A DNA stretch of 64,000 nucleotides from Volutella citrinella (lineage: Eukaryota > Ascomycota > Sordariomycetes > Hypocreales > Nectriaceae). Positions 52,111 to 63,830 of this stretch are shown one piece after another. Within the stretch, counting starts at the first letter, position 1. Each line of letters opens with the position of its first letter. The notes beneath the pieces are model-generated. The model searched no databases, was not told where the DNA came from, and saw only the letters and a list, made by a program, of their open reading frames with translations. Location of the stretch: assembly GCA_034401135.1 (NCBI GenBank), contig JAWZSP010000003.1, positions 806,001-870,000 of the forward strand. The letters run 5' to 3'. Made by a program: the position numbers and the translations under genes.

Positions 52111-55100
52111 CTGTATCAATCACGCCGGGCCTCATCTCTCAACATGCCTGATGCCTGCTCCCTCGGTTCAACTCTGCCCAGCCGCGTGGTGTCCCTGTCA
52201 TACCGTCGCCTCCTCGCCATGCCATGTTTGACCGCAACAAAGTATGTGTGTAACAGCAGGGTAATTAATTTACTAGGTTGGCCTGCCGGACGAGTCTGGG
52301 CTGGGGGCGCTCTTTTGCTTCCGCTCGCGCATCCCCCCAACATGCCTCATCCCGACCTCTTTTGCTTTGGCCTGGGCCGGGGCCTTTGCTTCGGTCTTGC
52401 GCATGCTGCAGGCCATTTCCCCGTCCGTTTCCACCTGTCCAGTTGGCTGCGCGAAGCCCACACACCACTCACGCCTTTTTGATGTTGCATGCGAGGCGTC
52501 TGGCCGTTGATCTACGCCGCCACCCCATGGGAGTTGGACTTCTGGGATTTTTTGGGTTGCATTGAAGCCCACCCGTCCAGGCCGTCCCCTGTCAAAGTCA
52601 ACCCGCCAAAAACCTGGAGACGGGCAGCGATCCGAGCCGCGAGAACAGTCCTCCCCAAGAAACATCGTGAACATGGATCTCAACCAGAGCGCCCGGACCC
52701 TCATCCAAGCCATCAGGACTCGCTCACCGCACCCCCACGACTAATCAAAAAATCGAGAAAAGAAAATATTGCAAAAGAAGTGTCCCCAGATCCAATGATC
52801 GTCAAAGCGCCCTCCCAGTCTGGAAGGCCAAGGGCTGGCAAACCGGCCGAGTATTAGGCCGCGAGAGCCGTCCGGGGCGGACGCCACCATCGGCCCCTAA
52901 TAACCAGCGGTGCCAGTGGAGCGCTCAGGTGCCGAACTTGCTTGTAGGACGGGACGTACAGCAGCCGCGGGTTGGCTGGCCAGAGTTTCTTCTTCCATGG
53001 ATGGCTGCCGGTGTGCTGCAATGATCGGACGTCTAATAAGCCGGCGGGGAGCCGGAGAGTTTTACAACGCAACCACACCGGATGTCCTGTAAATTACCAG
53101 AAGCCTCCAATCCGTTGACAGCAGCAGGCCGGGGGGGTCGTCCTGGCGGATGCAATGTCAGCCCCAAACCGGTAGATGGGCGTGTCCGATGACGCACCTG
53201 CAGCTGGGTGGTGCGCATCGGCCGGGGGAAATGACAGGTGCCCGGGCGTCTTGAATCTCTCGATCGTGTCCAAGCGAACGGGTGTGGCTGCGGCTGGGGC
53301 TCTTGGCAGGGCAGCCCCGGCAAGGGGGGGCGTGCTCACCTGGTTTGGGGTCATCTGGCGCGTGAGGGGGATCGTCGGTCATGTCCATGTCATGATGCTT
53401 TGACGATGCACCGGATTTGCTCGCGATTGATGGCATGACCAGCCAAGTAAGGCCTCGCACAGCTCTACCACACTGCAACTAGAGAGAAGGTCCGATATGA
53501 CAGGCGAGGGCCCGGTGATGCCAAGATGAATGGATGAATAGGTAGCTGGGGGGACGGATTGTCAGTTCATGACATACGTCATTCAGCATCGAAGCAACTC
53601 TTGGCTGATGGCATGACATGAATTTGCAGACACATGATGCCACAGATTCCTAGCCCATCGATAGTTTATTGCCAAGATGCTTGCGCTTATTCGTTGCAAG
53701 GCAGACTTGATTCTGCTTCGGTTTCGGGAGCCATCTGAGACTCCACGTCGCACCTCTGATCTGCCTCCTGGTCGTGCCTCTTGGAAACCGGCACTCGATT
53801 TTTCGGGTTGCCCTTCCTCTCCATCGGTTCATGCGGGAGCTCCAGCTGCCTGGCTCCCAGCCTTGGCCCCCCGACCCGGTCGACGTGGGTGCCCTGCTTC
53901 ATGCCGTAGATGTTACGCGAATGGTCGCCCAACGCACATGACACACAATGACACACTGTCTGGCCGTTACTCGGACACAAACAAGTGCAACGCCCACGAC
54001 CAGCCTCCCGTTTGCCTTGTGCATTCCGGCGACAAAACCAAAAAAACAGGCGGTGGGCCTGCTTGGGGGTCCGCGGATCGAGATTCGAGAGAACCCTCAG
54101 CACCGCGAATCACCCGTTTTACATCAAAAGTCTCACCGAATCGGCGAATACCGCAGAGCATTCCCGCGCGATCAGGTCTCGGATTCTCCCTATGAAACTA
54201 GTCTCTCCAAGTCTCTGCGGGTGGTTTCTATTTCAAGTTGCTGAACCAGGTGGCGTATCCCATGATATCCATCGACTTGGAAGCTGCAAGTGCCAAGTAC
54301 TCGGTCTGTGGGGGAACTATTAATGGCCCAAGACTCCCTCGGTTCCATTGACAGTGGACTTCCTGATCTGCGATTGAAGCCCTCACCGTATCTTAGGTCC
54401 AGCGCTGTCACCAGTGCCCAGAGCTTGCCAGGGAGCATGCTCACCCTCGCTTCGCTGCCATTCGGCCCGGGGTCCACACATAACGATCCCACTACCGATG
54501 TAAACTATTCTGCCTGCAGTTACTCCGTGAGCGGCCCGAGAATAGTACCATTAATTCTCCGGCTGCCGCAAGCCTGGAGCGCGACTGGAGCGCATAGCGA
54601 GCCTCGACCCTGGCCGCCGGCATCAAGTGATCCACGAGATGCTGGGACACACCACCGCTATCGAACGATGAATGATATCATCAGGTGTAGATGTGAGGTC
54701 TCCGCGGTATATTCTTAATTTGATGGCAGCACGGGTCAAAGCCGCCAGCAGCCGGCTGACTGGTTGCAGAGTGTGATTCAGACGCATGCTTGAACGGTTG
54801 AACCCCCACACATGAGACCCAAACATGCGAGCCTTTAGTGGCTCACATATATGAGGCGGTAAAATAAGTACACCTTGCATCCTGTCACTTACCGACACCG
54901 ACAAATCTCAAGAGTTGAGACAGGGGGTGAGAGCATGATCTTCATCGTCCCCCCCCAGGTGGCTGATGGATCAAAGACAGGTCCAGATTCTGTCTTGAGA
55001 CCGCTATCGAATTTTCCAAAATAAAACATTGCCATTAATTAGGTGATTCTGGAACTTTCCGGTGCTATCAGTCTAGTGTGGAGGTTCTGTGGGCGTCGGG

Positions 55101-55129
55101 ATACTTGGTATCGGTGAGTGATCCATGTA

Positions 55130-55165
55130 TCCTGCACCCCCTGCACCCCTTTGCACCCCGTTGCG
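55130..55165 (+). repeat. C-rich short tandem repeat
   Basis: Degenerate copies of TGCACCCC (variants CTGCACCCC, TTGCACCCC, TTGCGCCC) follow one another four times. Confidence 0.6.
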
Positions 55166-55486
55166 CCCGTCACTGGACCTCTGGCAATCCAAATTCCATC
55201 GGATTTCAAGGATGTTTATCCTTAACTTTAATCTAGTGCCCTTATTCAATTCCTACTGCAGAACCATCCACTCGATTGTAGAGCTCATCGCACTCTTGCT
55301 TGACCGCCCCTGACCTCCGACAGATGACACCTCTCAGCTGCCATGTGTAAGTAAGGACCACGACGCTCCGTTTTGAGTTCATGTATTTATATGCATGTGA
55401 AATTTATTAATTAGAAGATTATCAAGCTTGATTGACCCTCGGTCCCGAAGCTTTTCGCCTTGATGGGCCATTCAGGTTGATCCCCC

Positions 55487-57919
55487 TTACTCTAAGACAG
55501 CACTCTGCAACAGCGCCGCCGGCTTCAAGTTGTTCCCCATGCCAATGCCAATCTTTCTGCTTCCCGTCTGCGTGAGCGCAACCACCAGGCATCCCGACCC
55601 AGGCTGCTGCAGGTACGACCTCGGCATCAGCAGGGCCACCTTTCCGGCCACCGGCTCCGACACGACAGCCAGCTGCACGCCGCCCGTCTGGTCCCAGAGC
55701 ATGACGAGTGCGTAGTCGGGCGTCTTCTGCGCCAGGTACGTCGCCTTGAGCCACTTGGGCCACGACCCGGGCACCTTGCTCGCAATCAGGTTCCTCGTGC
55801 CGTCGGCGAACCGGCTGAGCGGGCTGTTCTCGCTGAGCGTGTGCATCGTGAGCATGGCGGCGTATGCGCCGGGGCACACCTCCGGGTCGTTGGGATCCAT
55901 TGATCGGTCTAGCTCAAAGGCTCGGGCGACCTCTCGCAGCGTCTCGGGCGGCATCTGGGCCAGGTTGGGGAAGGCTGCTCCCCACTGCTTGAGGGCACCC
56001 CAGCCCATGAGGCAATGCACCTGCGTCACGTTACAGAATCCGACTTCGCCCAGGGTGACGGCAGTGTCAGTGATGGACATGGGAGCAGTCTCCTCTCTGT
56101 ATGACCACATATTCTTGACGAGGGGCATACTGGTCGCAAAGTCGGGCCTGGTCCTACCTCCGCCAAAGTAGAAGACGGCGTCAACGTCGCCGCCCATGAC
56201 GCAGTTTCGGTACAGTTCCTGGTAGAGACTGTCTAGCAGTCGGTCGTAGGTGATGGCCGGCTTCTGGTACTTGATCAGCCCGTAGAGTCCAAACAGCTTG
56301 TCCTGCTCCAGGGTGCTCTGCCGGCCACGAGCGGCCTGGACGATGTGCCAGAACGAGACGAGGTTCCGCGAGAACAGGCCCCTCAGCTGCAGCATCTGGT
56401 AGATCTGTGTCGTTTGTATCTCCATGATGATGGCGGTTCCCAGCAAATCGCCTTCCTTTATTAACACCGCGGCGAGTTTCTCCAGCAACACGGCGAGTGT
56501 CCAGATGTTAGCGCCGCCGATTTGGTACCTCTCAGGGGTGCAGAAGTAGACGTTGCTGGGGATGACTCCTTCCTGCAGAGTCCAGACGCGCTTAAACCAG
56601 GGGGCCTTTTGCAGGTCCAGCAGTCGGCGCACCCAGAACATGCATTCACTGCTCTTCATGGTCAGGTCAAAGAGTGTCTTTTGCTGTTTCAGCCGCTCCA
56701 GCGATCCCGGGAGAGGACTTCCGTAGATGTCAAGGTTGAAGAAGCTATTGACCTCCTGGATGCCCTTCAACACATCGAACCATTCCGGGCCGTTGTAGGC
56801 GTTGTCGAGCCAGACGAAGCATCCAACAGCCTTGCTCAAATACGACGCCATGTTCAGCATCTCGTCAGTTTGCTTGGTCCGCTGGTCCATGCAGAGCACG
56901 TCCAGCCAGACATAGCGCTCTCCGACGACAATCCTAGCAGCCTCGAGCATCTTGAACAGCTTGGCCTCGTTCTTGATCGGGATGGGCCATTCCACGCCGT
57001 ACTTGGCGCCCTCGACATGTATCGTGTGGCCCCAGACGTGGGAGATGAAGACATAGGACGGCGACCCGAGCTCACTCGTCGGCACGATGCGGTTCTTGGC
57101 CAGGTCGAACAGAAGTGGGGGGTACGGACCTTGGACACTATTGGCGTTGTTGCTGCCGGCTTCGAAGATGCGGTTGCCAAAGTTGCCGCCCGCTGGCTCG
57201 CCGCGCGCCCACCTCGTGCTCAATTTGTCGGTGATGTCGATGAGGAGCTTGCCAGCCGAGCTGATGGAGTTGGCAGCCTCGGGGGCCGGCTCGAAAGCTG
57301 GCCACAGACCCTGTTCGACTCTGACTCTGAAGGCAAACTCTTCATGTCTCGCAGGGGCGACTTGAGATACCGGGGTCGGTGATGGCGAGACCGGGGACGG
57401 GGCTGAAGGTGTGTCTGGCGTGGGGATTTGGGAATAGTCTTTTTGAGCGGGTGCTTGCTGCTGGGGCTGTTGGTAGTGTTGCTGCGGTTGTTGCTGAGCT
57501 GGGTATTGCTGCTGAGGCGAGTACTGGTGCTGGGGTGAGTACTGGTGCTGAGGTGATGGTTGTTGCAGTTGCTGAGGTTGCTGCTGAGGCTGGAATTGCT
57601 GTTGAGGCGGTTGTTGCTGCTGAGGTGAGGGTTGTTGTAGTTGCTGAGGTTGCTGCTGGGGCTGCTGGGGCGAGTACTGTTGCTGAGGCGAGTACTGCTG
57701 CTGAGGGGAGGGTTGCTGCAGTTGCCGAGGTTGCTGCTGTGGTTGTTGGTACTGCTGCTGTGGTTGGTACTGCTGCTGAGGCTGATACTGCTGCTGGGGC
57801 GAGTGTTGCTGGGGCGAGTACTGCTGATGAGGTGAGGGTCGTTGCAGTTGCTCAGGTGAGTAGTACTGTTGCTGCTGTTGCGGTGTATATTGCTGCCCGG
57901 GCGGTTGCGGCTGTGGTTG

Positions 57920-57952
<33 letters not shown>

Positions 57953-58039
57953 AGGCACCAGCACAGGCTCCGCGACAGGCACACCGACAATGCTCTTCCG
58001 CGCCGACCGCGACTTGATCGCCTCCTTCAGCTTCTTCAT
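55487..58039 (-). CDS. HET-domain protein with a Q/P/S/Y-rich prion-like N-terminus
   Basis: Single exon, 850 aa. Residues 1-28 are basic (K-K-L-K-E-A-I-K-S-R-S-A-R-K). Residues about 30-200 are almost only Q, P, S and Y, starting with a Q10 run and continuing as degenerate blocks of about 27 residues built on Q-L-Q-Q-P-S-P-Q-Q-Q-Y-S-P. A Pro/Ser linker follows. The HET domain (about 326-480) has the signatures Y-V-F-I-S-H-V-W-G and Y-V-W-L-D-V-L-C-M-D-Q. It is followed by W-F-D-V-L-K-G and F-K-R-V-W-T-L-Q-E-G-V, which are the usual heterokaryon-incompatibility blocks. The remaining 370 residues are a C-terminal region of unknown type with F-G-L-Y-G-L-I. HET domains trigger cell death when two incompatible hyphae fuse or when an NLR partner signals. 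No such partner gene lies in this window. Confidence 0.88.
57431..57955 (-). repeat. Coding minisatellite for the Q-rich domain
   Basis: Degenerate in-frame repeats rich in CAG/CAA codons, with a pure CAG run near 57920-57950 and units of roughly 80 nt further down. The length is likely variable between strains. Confidence 0.8.
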
Positions 58040-59117
58040 GGCGGCGACAGCTCCTCAAGGCTTGATGATGCACAGTCGACGACTAGATCAGACAAATGGC
58101 GCCCTCATGAGCTGGCACCATGACCGCATTTAACGCCATGCATCCGAGCCCCAAGCTTACTCTTTGTGTGCGCTTGGCCCGACTGCTTAATTGGCGGCAG
58201 CCCGCACAATCGCATGAGGCCGGCCGTGCCGCTCGCCAAGCCACCCGCGCCGCTAGAGCCTAGGGGACCAAGGGGGCTCGGGGGTGCGTGCCGGGATCCT
58301 TATAGGGCACGCCGCTAGGTTTAGGCTTATTATTTGCCGGGTGCGTGGCGCTTGCGGGGGTAAGGCGCGCTGGGGGCCAAATACGATAGGGCTGCGATGT
58401 GATCTGATGCTGGATGCGATTGTGTGTGTCGACGTAGGGGTCCAGTTCATTTTGGTCCATCTCCTACTGCCTCGGTTGGAGTATCAGAGCCGCATTATGG
58501 CAGAAGAGTGACCATCACATCAGCCTCGTCGCAAGAGTCTGTTGACAACGCAATCCGTTACGCATGCACGAAACCCACCGAGGCCAGCAATCATGAAGGA
58601 CAGGGGATTTCCCTGCTTGGTGATCCTTGCGTCGTAGCTTAATGTGTCGAGATTATATTATTCTGCGCAGCAATCCGTATCGCCTTCACATCACGGCTGT
58701 CAGAGCCATCCATCATGACATCCATCATGGGACAGAGGCTTACCAATCCATCTAACCCTCAAATTCACCTCCCTACGAACTTTAACTCCCACTCCAAGTC
58801 ACCCCGCCGCCAGGAGCGCCTACACCTGTCTTGTGCACCAAAAAGGACATTCAAGCCGACCGCCTGTGGTTGGCCCGGCTCCGAAAACCCGGCGCTATCG
58901 CATCTCCACCGGCGCGCCGACTTCACATGACTGCCTTGCCTATCCGTTATTGGGCACTCCCCGGAACTCCATCGCATCGAAAACGGAGACTTGAGCGCCG
59001 GCCCGGCGGCAGCAGCTTCATCGCTGTGTGGGATTGGGACACGAGAGGGAGGAAGAGGCGATGCGGGGTTCTTGTGCGTGGCGCTCGCGGGGCTTTCGAC
59101 CGAACCCGAGACTTGAC
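58040..59117. other. Divergent promoter region, no gene seen
   Basis: About 1.1 kb between the HET gene and the SDR gene. No coding or RNA feature recognised. Confidence 0.5.
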
Positions 59118-59125
59118 TATATAAG
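59118..59125 (+). promoter_or_regulatory. TATA box of the SDR gene
   Basis: TATATAAG lies 103 nt upstream of the ATG at 59228, at a good distance for a fungal promoter and in an otherwise GC-rich context. Confidence 0.5.
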
Positions 59126-59227
59126 TTGGGCATGTGCGACGTCGGGTCATCAGGCACTCCATAGGCAATCCGTCGGAGCTGGCATTGTATATCCCATAGA
59201 GCTGCTTCACATCAGATAGCAGACAAA

Positions 59228-60251
59228 ATGGCCGCATCACGAGCCGCCAAGTCCTTCCTGGTCAAGGGCAAGACCGCCATCATCACCGGCGCCGGCTCCG
59301 GTAAGCTCAACCCACGCACCGCGCGCCCACACTCAGACTGAGACGAGACCCCCCGTAGGCATCAACCTCTCCTTCGCCGAGCTCCTCCTCTCCCGGGGCT
59401 GCAACGTCGCCCTCGCCGACCTCTCCCTCCGCCCCGAGGCCCAGCGCCTCGTCGCCAAGCACCAGGCCGGCAGCTCCTCCGCCGCCCGCGCCGTCTTCGT
59501 CAAGACCGACGTCACGTCCTGGCCGGCCCTCGACCGCATGTTCGACACCGCCACCTCCGAATTTGGTGGCTTCGATATTGTTTGCCCTGGCGCTGGCGTC
59601 TACGAGCCGCATTGGTCCAGCTTCTGGCACCCGCCGGGCGCCCCCGAGAGCCGCGACGCGCGAGACGCCGGCCGGTTCGCCCTGCTCGACATCAACTTGA
59701 CGCACCCCATCCGCACGACGCAGCTGGCCCTCGAGCGCTGGCTGCACCCGACCAAGGCGGCCGACAGGGCGTCGCCGCAGAACCCCAAGCGCGTGGTCCA
59801 CATCGGCTCCGTGGCCGGCTACATGCCCGTCTTCCGTGCGCCCATGTACGGCGCATCCAAGTTCGCCATCACCGGCTTCGTGCGCTGCCTCGCGCCCCTC
59901 GAGGCCGCCGGAATCCGAGTCACCGCTGTGGCCCCGGGTGTCGTCAAGACACCCCTGTGGCTCGACCACCCGGAGAAGCTCGTCAACGTTGATGAGTCAA
60001 AGGACGGCTGGGTGACGCCCGACGAGGTGGCCGAGGCCATGCTGGCCTGTGTCGAGAGCGACGAGCACGTCGGCGGCACCATCCTCGAGGTCGGCAAGGA
60101 CAATTCCCGCCATGTGACGGCCACAAACGACCCGGGCCCGGACATGGACCCGGCCAAGGGCTTTATCACGAGCCACGCCGCCGAGGGCGACAGGATGGTG
60201 TGGGACTGGGTGGCTGACGAGGCAGTCTGGGGCCCTAAATCAAAGCTATGA
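59228..60251 (+). CDS. Classical NAD(P)-dependent short-chain dehydrogenase (15-hydroxyprostaglandin dehydrogenase-like)
   Basis: Two exons, 59228-59300 and 59359-60251, 321 aa. The intron splits the cofactor motif T-G-A-G-S-G-I (20-26), which reads cleanly after splicing. Next come D-L-S at the end of strand 2 and C-P-G-A-G at the strand 4 position (the N-A-G variant). The catalytic set is Ser175 in H-I-G-S-V-A-G-Y and Tyr188/Lys192 in P-M-Y-G-A-S-K. Then follow R-V-T-A-V-A-P-G-V-V-K-T-P-L-W and a G-G-T-I-L-E-V-G end. Acidic A-D-L at the strand 2 end suggests NAD preference, as in the 15-PGDH-like group found in many fungi. The last 40 residues (D-P-G-P-D-M-D-P, then a W-rich end) are a fungal extension. 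Substrate unknown. No obvious cluster partners. Confidence 0.9.
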
Positions 60252-60535
60252 AGAAAGACAGTAATATGGGATGCTCCTCACGAGGTAGTGGCATGGCATC
60301 CAGTGTAGAACAGAGCAGAAGGGCGCCTTTATGAGTATACATGGATCAGGACCATGGTCAAACAGAATTCAGGAGCAGCTCCGCCCACGCCGCCCATCTA
60401 GGAGAATTAAAAATACCTCTACTACAAGATGTATGCTCGTTCAATCGTTAAAGAATGCTTCTTCAATCCGGATCCATGCAAGCCCAACGCCCAGCTAGAA
60501 TGCTACTGACTGTGCCGCTCTCCCAACCCCCCGTC

Positions 60536-63500
60536 TCATACGTATCGAATCTCGTCAAATAGCCCAGCCCGGACCTGGATCAGGCTGGCCAGCTCGAAGA
60601 GGAATGACTGCAGGATAATTACGTTGGTGACGACGTGTGAAACCGAAACCGTGGCAGTATCTTCCGCTTTGGACGGTGTGCCTGCAGATGGGCTCGTCAT
60701 CGTTGGGCTTGTCACCGTCGGGCTCGCCACAGTTGGGCTCTTGACCTCCGACTCAACGACGTCGTTTACCTTCGCACCCTCATCGACCTCAGCTTCAACA
60801 GCCAGTGCTGGTGTTGGTGCCAGTGGCGGCTCTTCGCCCTTGCCCTCCTCAGTAGTCGCATTGCCGTTAGCTGCCCTGTCCTCCCCTTCAGCTGCCCCAC
60901 CCTCCTCAGCAGCTGCCTCTTCCTCCTCAGCAGCTCCCTTGCCCTCCCCAGGAGTAGCAGTCTCCACCGGCTCGGCCATAGGCTTCTTATCAAACTTCAG
61001 CGGAATCGGTTCAACCTGCTTTTCCGGCAACCCAACCCTCTTGGCAAGGATAGTCTGGTCCATGGCCGCAAATGCCGCCTGCTGGCGAGCAGCAGCGTCA
61101 TCCAAGACCTTCGGGCCCTCTCCCTCATCTCGAACACGACTTGACGACTTGCTTCGTCGTGGCGTGCTTCTTCCCCGCTCGTGACGGGCACCCGAGTCGC
61201 TACCTGGGGGAGCCAACCCCCCCTTAGTCGGGGTTGCACTTCCACTGCCAGAGCTTCGAGCCTGCTCTTTGCGTCCTCGAGGCGTGTTGGATCGGGAGGG
61301 CGTCCCCAGTTCAGAGAGAAGTCGTTGCGCGAGCCCTTCAAGTGCAGAGGGCCGCGATGGCGAAGCATTTCTGGATGCCTCATCCGTACTCCTTCGGTTG
61401 GGTGTATCTTGTGCTCCTGTTGTCTTTTGAGGGGCCGGTGTATGCAGCATTGCATCAGCAGCCTTGAAGGCGTCTCGGCGTTGCTGCACCAGCTCATCAA
61501 AACGGGGAATCGTCCTCCTGTAAGACGAAACCTGGCCCTCGAGTTGCTTGAGGACGTTGAGCACACGAGGGACGTCAGTCTGTGACCAGTGTGGCCGGCG
61601 GCGGCACTTCTTCATTGCCTTGATCTGTTCAAGCTCTTTGGCACGGGACGAATTCGCTTCGTCCGTTTCCGTAGGCGTCACGGGAGCCTTGTCGTCCTCG
61701 TCTTCCTCTCCCTGGTTCTCTTCCTCGGTCTCGTCAAAGGTGTATGTGTTAGGATTGCGTGCCAGCCACCCTTCGATTCTCATATAGCCGCAGATAGCCA
61801 GGTCTACCAACGACTCCGTGACAGAAAGATTCGTCTCTACCTGGTTGATGAAAAAGGTCTCCAACAGGTCCAACAAGGCATTCAGGAGAGGGTCCTCTGG
61901 TCGAAGTGTGTGATCCGTCACTTCCTTTGGGGCACCGGGTAAGAAGTCTTCCATGCCAGGAAGCCTCGAGTTACTCGTAGAGACTCTGGGCGCAACCAGC
62001 TTGATAGAGCATGGGTGGTTTTCCAGGCGCGACATCGTATCCTGAAGGACACTGTCGTAGAGTTCGTTGAAGCTGTCATTGCCGCCAATAGTGCTAGCCA
62101 ATGACATGATGTACTCGACTTCTTGCTCGTGTGCGCCGACAGTGCGGTGAGTATTGGCGATCGGCAACACATCCGTCTTGAGGAGGGTAATGACAGCGTA
62201 TCGGTGGTGACGTTTCAGAATAGCAGATACTAGTTGCAGCGTCACGTAAATGGTTTGCTGGTTCCTGGACTTCAGACAAGCCAGCACGAGATCGACTAGG
62301 TTGAACAGCAATGGAGTAACTGAAGTGTCTGTTTTTTCTGCCATCATTGTGGCAAGGTCCATCGATTTGCGCTTCCGTGCAACGCTCACGGATGTTTGCT
62401 CTTCTGACGACGGCAAAGTGTCCGGTAGGGCCAAAAGGTAGTGGAGGATTAGGTTGATCATATCGGGGTGGTCAAGGGATTCCAGAATACGCCGGAGATA
62501 GGTCAACACGGCCACAGATGATCCTCCGTCGATATCGGAAGACTCAAGAAGCGAAGGGTATCTTCTGAGAGTTAGCATTTGATCATCAACAATAATGGAA
62601 AACATACAGTAGTTGCTGCAGGAAAATAACTTGAAAATGCTCAAGCAGGGTAGATTTGACCTCGACAGATCGGCAGTGGTTTAGAACATCCTGCCAAAAC
62701 ACGAGGTGGGAGAGAAATGTCTCTAGGTGGGACTGAAACTCGGGTGAGCATGAGCTAACGACTTCATAAGTGGTTGTCGGATGCTGGTAGTCGGACAGTG
62801 CCAGAATAGGGGGTAGGTTGTGGGACAGGTGGTCGATAACCAGCTTGCGGCTAAGCTGGCTGTACAAGGCACCGAGTCCAGTCGCCATGAGCGTCGACAG
62901 GTCGCTCTCGACGATCCACTGCTCCAGCGGCGCAGAGTTGGATGCCGCCTCGATGATGTACAGCAGGCCCGTCCTAGCAAAGTCCCCAACCTTGCCCTCG
63001 TGCTGGATGTAGTCCATCAAGATGTAGAAGAGGGGGAAGTCGGCTTTTTGTGTGCGGCCGACAAACGTCTCGAGGCTATCGCGTCCTTTGTCGCCCTGCT
63101 TCTGTCCACCACGCTGCGTCTTAAACCACGCCGGTAGGATTTCAGGCTCGAGGCGGATCTTGGTCGTGATGTTGAAGGCGAGCTCCACCACCCGAGATTC
63201 GGTGTCCAGACCGAGACGCACGCTATTGACGCCAGTGATTCGCACAAGCAGGTTGGTGAGGCTGGCTGAAAAGGTCGGGTTCTCGACAAAGGCCTCCTCC
63301 TCGCTCTCGATGAGGGTCGCGAAAAAGAGGACGGCCTCCTTGATGATCCACTCATTGTACGACGTCGTAGCGATCTTGCCGATGGGCACGTAGATCTGCT
63401 TGATGGAGGCATATTGAATGCACGGGTGCGGGAGTGGGCGGCGGCTCTCGTCGCTGAGGATGTTGGTAAGCTCCTGGAGGCGGATCTCGAGCATCTCGGC

Positions 63501-63830
63501 GGCTTCGCTGTCGCGGGAGAGGTTGGACGAGGTTCGCCATGTCGACTGGTGCGTCACACGTCAGTAAGTCTCGGTAGCACGGCAGCGGTCAACGAGTCTG
63601 TCGACGGGAGCTCGCCATACCAGGAGATGGCCGTATTCCTTCTCGAATCGATGCAGCCGCTTCGCAGGATCCTTGGCCTGATCCTTGCGGGAGCTCCCGG
63701 AGGAGAGTGGGCTTAACAGGCGCGACCACTAGGCAGAGGATGGTGGTTAGCATGAGGGACAAGACCAAAGACAGCTCCAGCAACGTCGCTCAGGGCTGCT
63801 GGATGATGGCGGGCGGCTCACAAAGTCCAT
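60536..63830 (-). CDS. FHIP/RAI16-like dynein-adaptor subunit
   Basis: Four exons, 63830-63822 (9 nt, M-D-F), 63728-63621, 63545-62608 and 62564-60536; 1027 aa with all phases closing. The N-terminus M-D-F-W-S-R-L-L-S-P, assembled over the first intron, is characteristic of the family. The RAI16-like domain covers about residues 80-390. It is helical, with blocks such as I-K-Q-I-Y-V-P-I-G-K-I-A, E-W-I-I-K-E-A-V-L-F-F-A-T-L-I-E-S-E-E-E-A-F and F-P-L-F-Y-I-L-M-D-Y-I-Q-H-E-G-K-V-G-D-F-A-R-T-G-L-L. Exon 4 continues with more helices to about residue 690. A long low-complexity tail rich in acidic, Ser, Pro and Ala residues follows, with a final hydrophobic helix. In animals and Aspergillus, FHIP joins FTS and Hook to link early endosomes to dynein. 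Cytoplasmic. Product confident; the micro-exon is supported by perfect splice sites and phase. Confidence 0.9.

Larger units (their letters stand above)
51889..55486. other. 3.6-kb gene-free stretch with two simple repeats
   Basis: The longest gap of the window. Many overlapping frames occur on both strands because of high GC, but none has a domain, signal or splice logic. It holds a GGAT/GGAC microsatellite (52079-52110) and a TGCACCCC-like cluster (about 55130-55165). No tRNA, transposon or telomeric repeat recognised. Confidence 0.5.

Noticed and set aside
53687..54103. 138-codon minus-strand frame
   Set aside because: Low-complexity, Cys/Arg-rich composition with no domain and overlapped by equally long frames on the other strand.
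57431..57955. Repeat array considered as a CRISPR array
   Set aside because: Units are degenerate, in frame and lack unique spacers; this is eukaryotic coding DNA.
57379..58017. 212-codon frame made of Ala/Val repeats on the plus strand
   Set aside because: It is the antisense reading of the Q-rich minisatellite in the HET gene.
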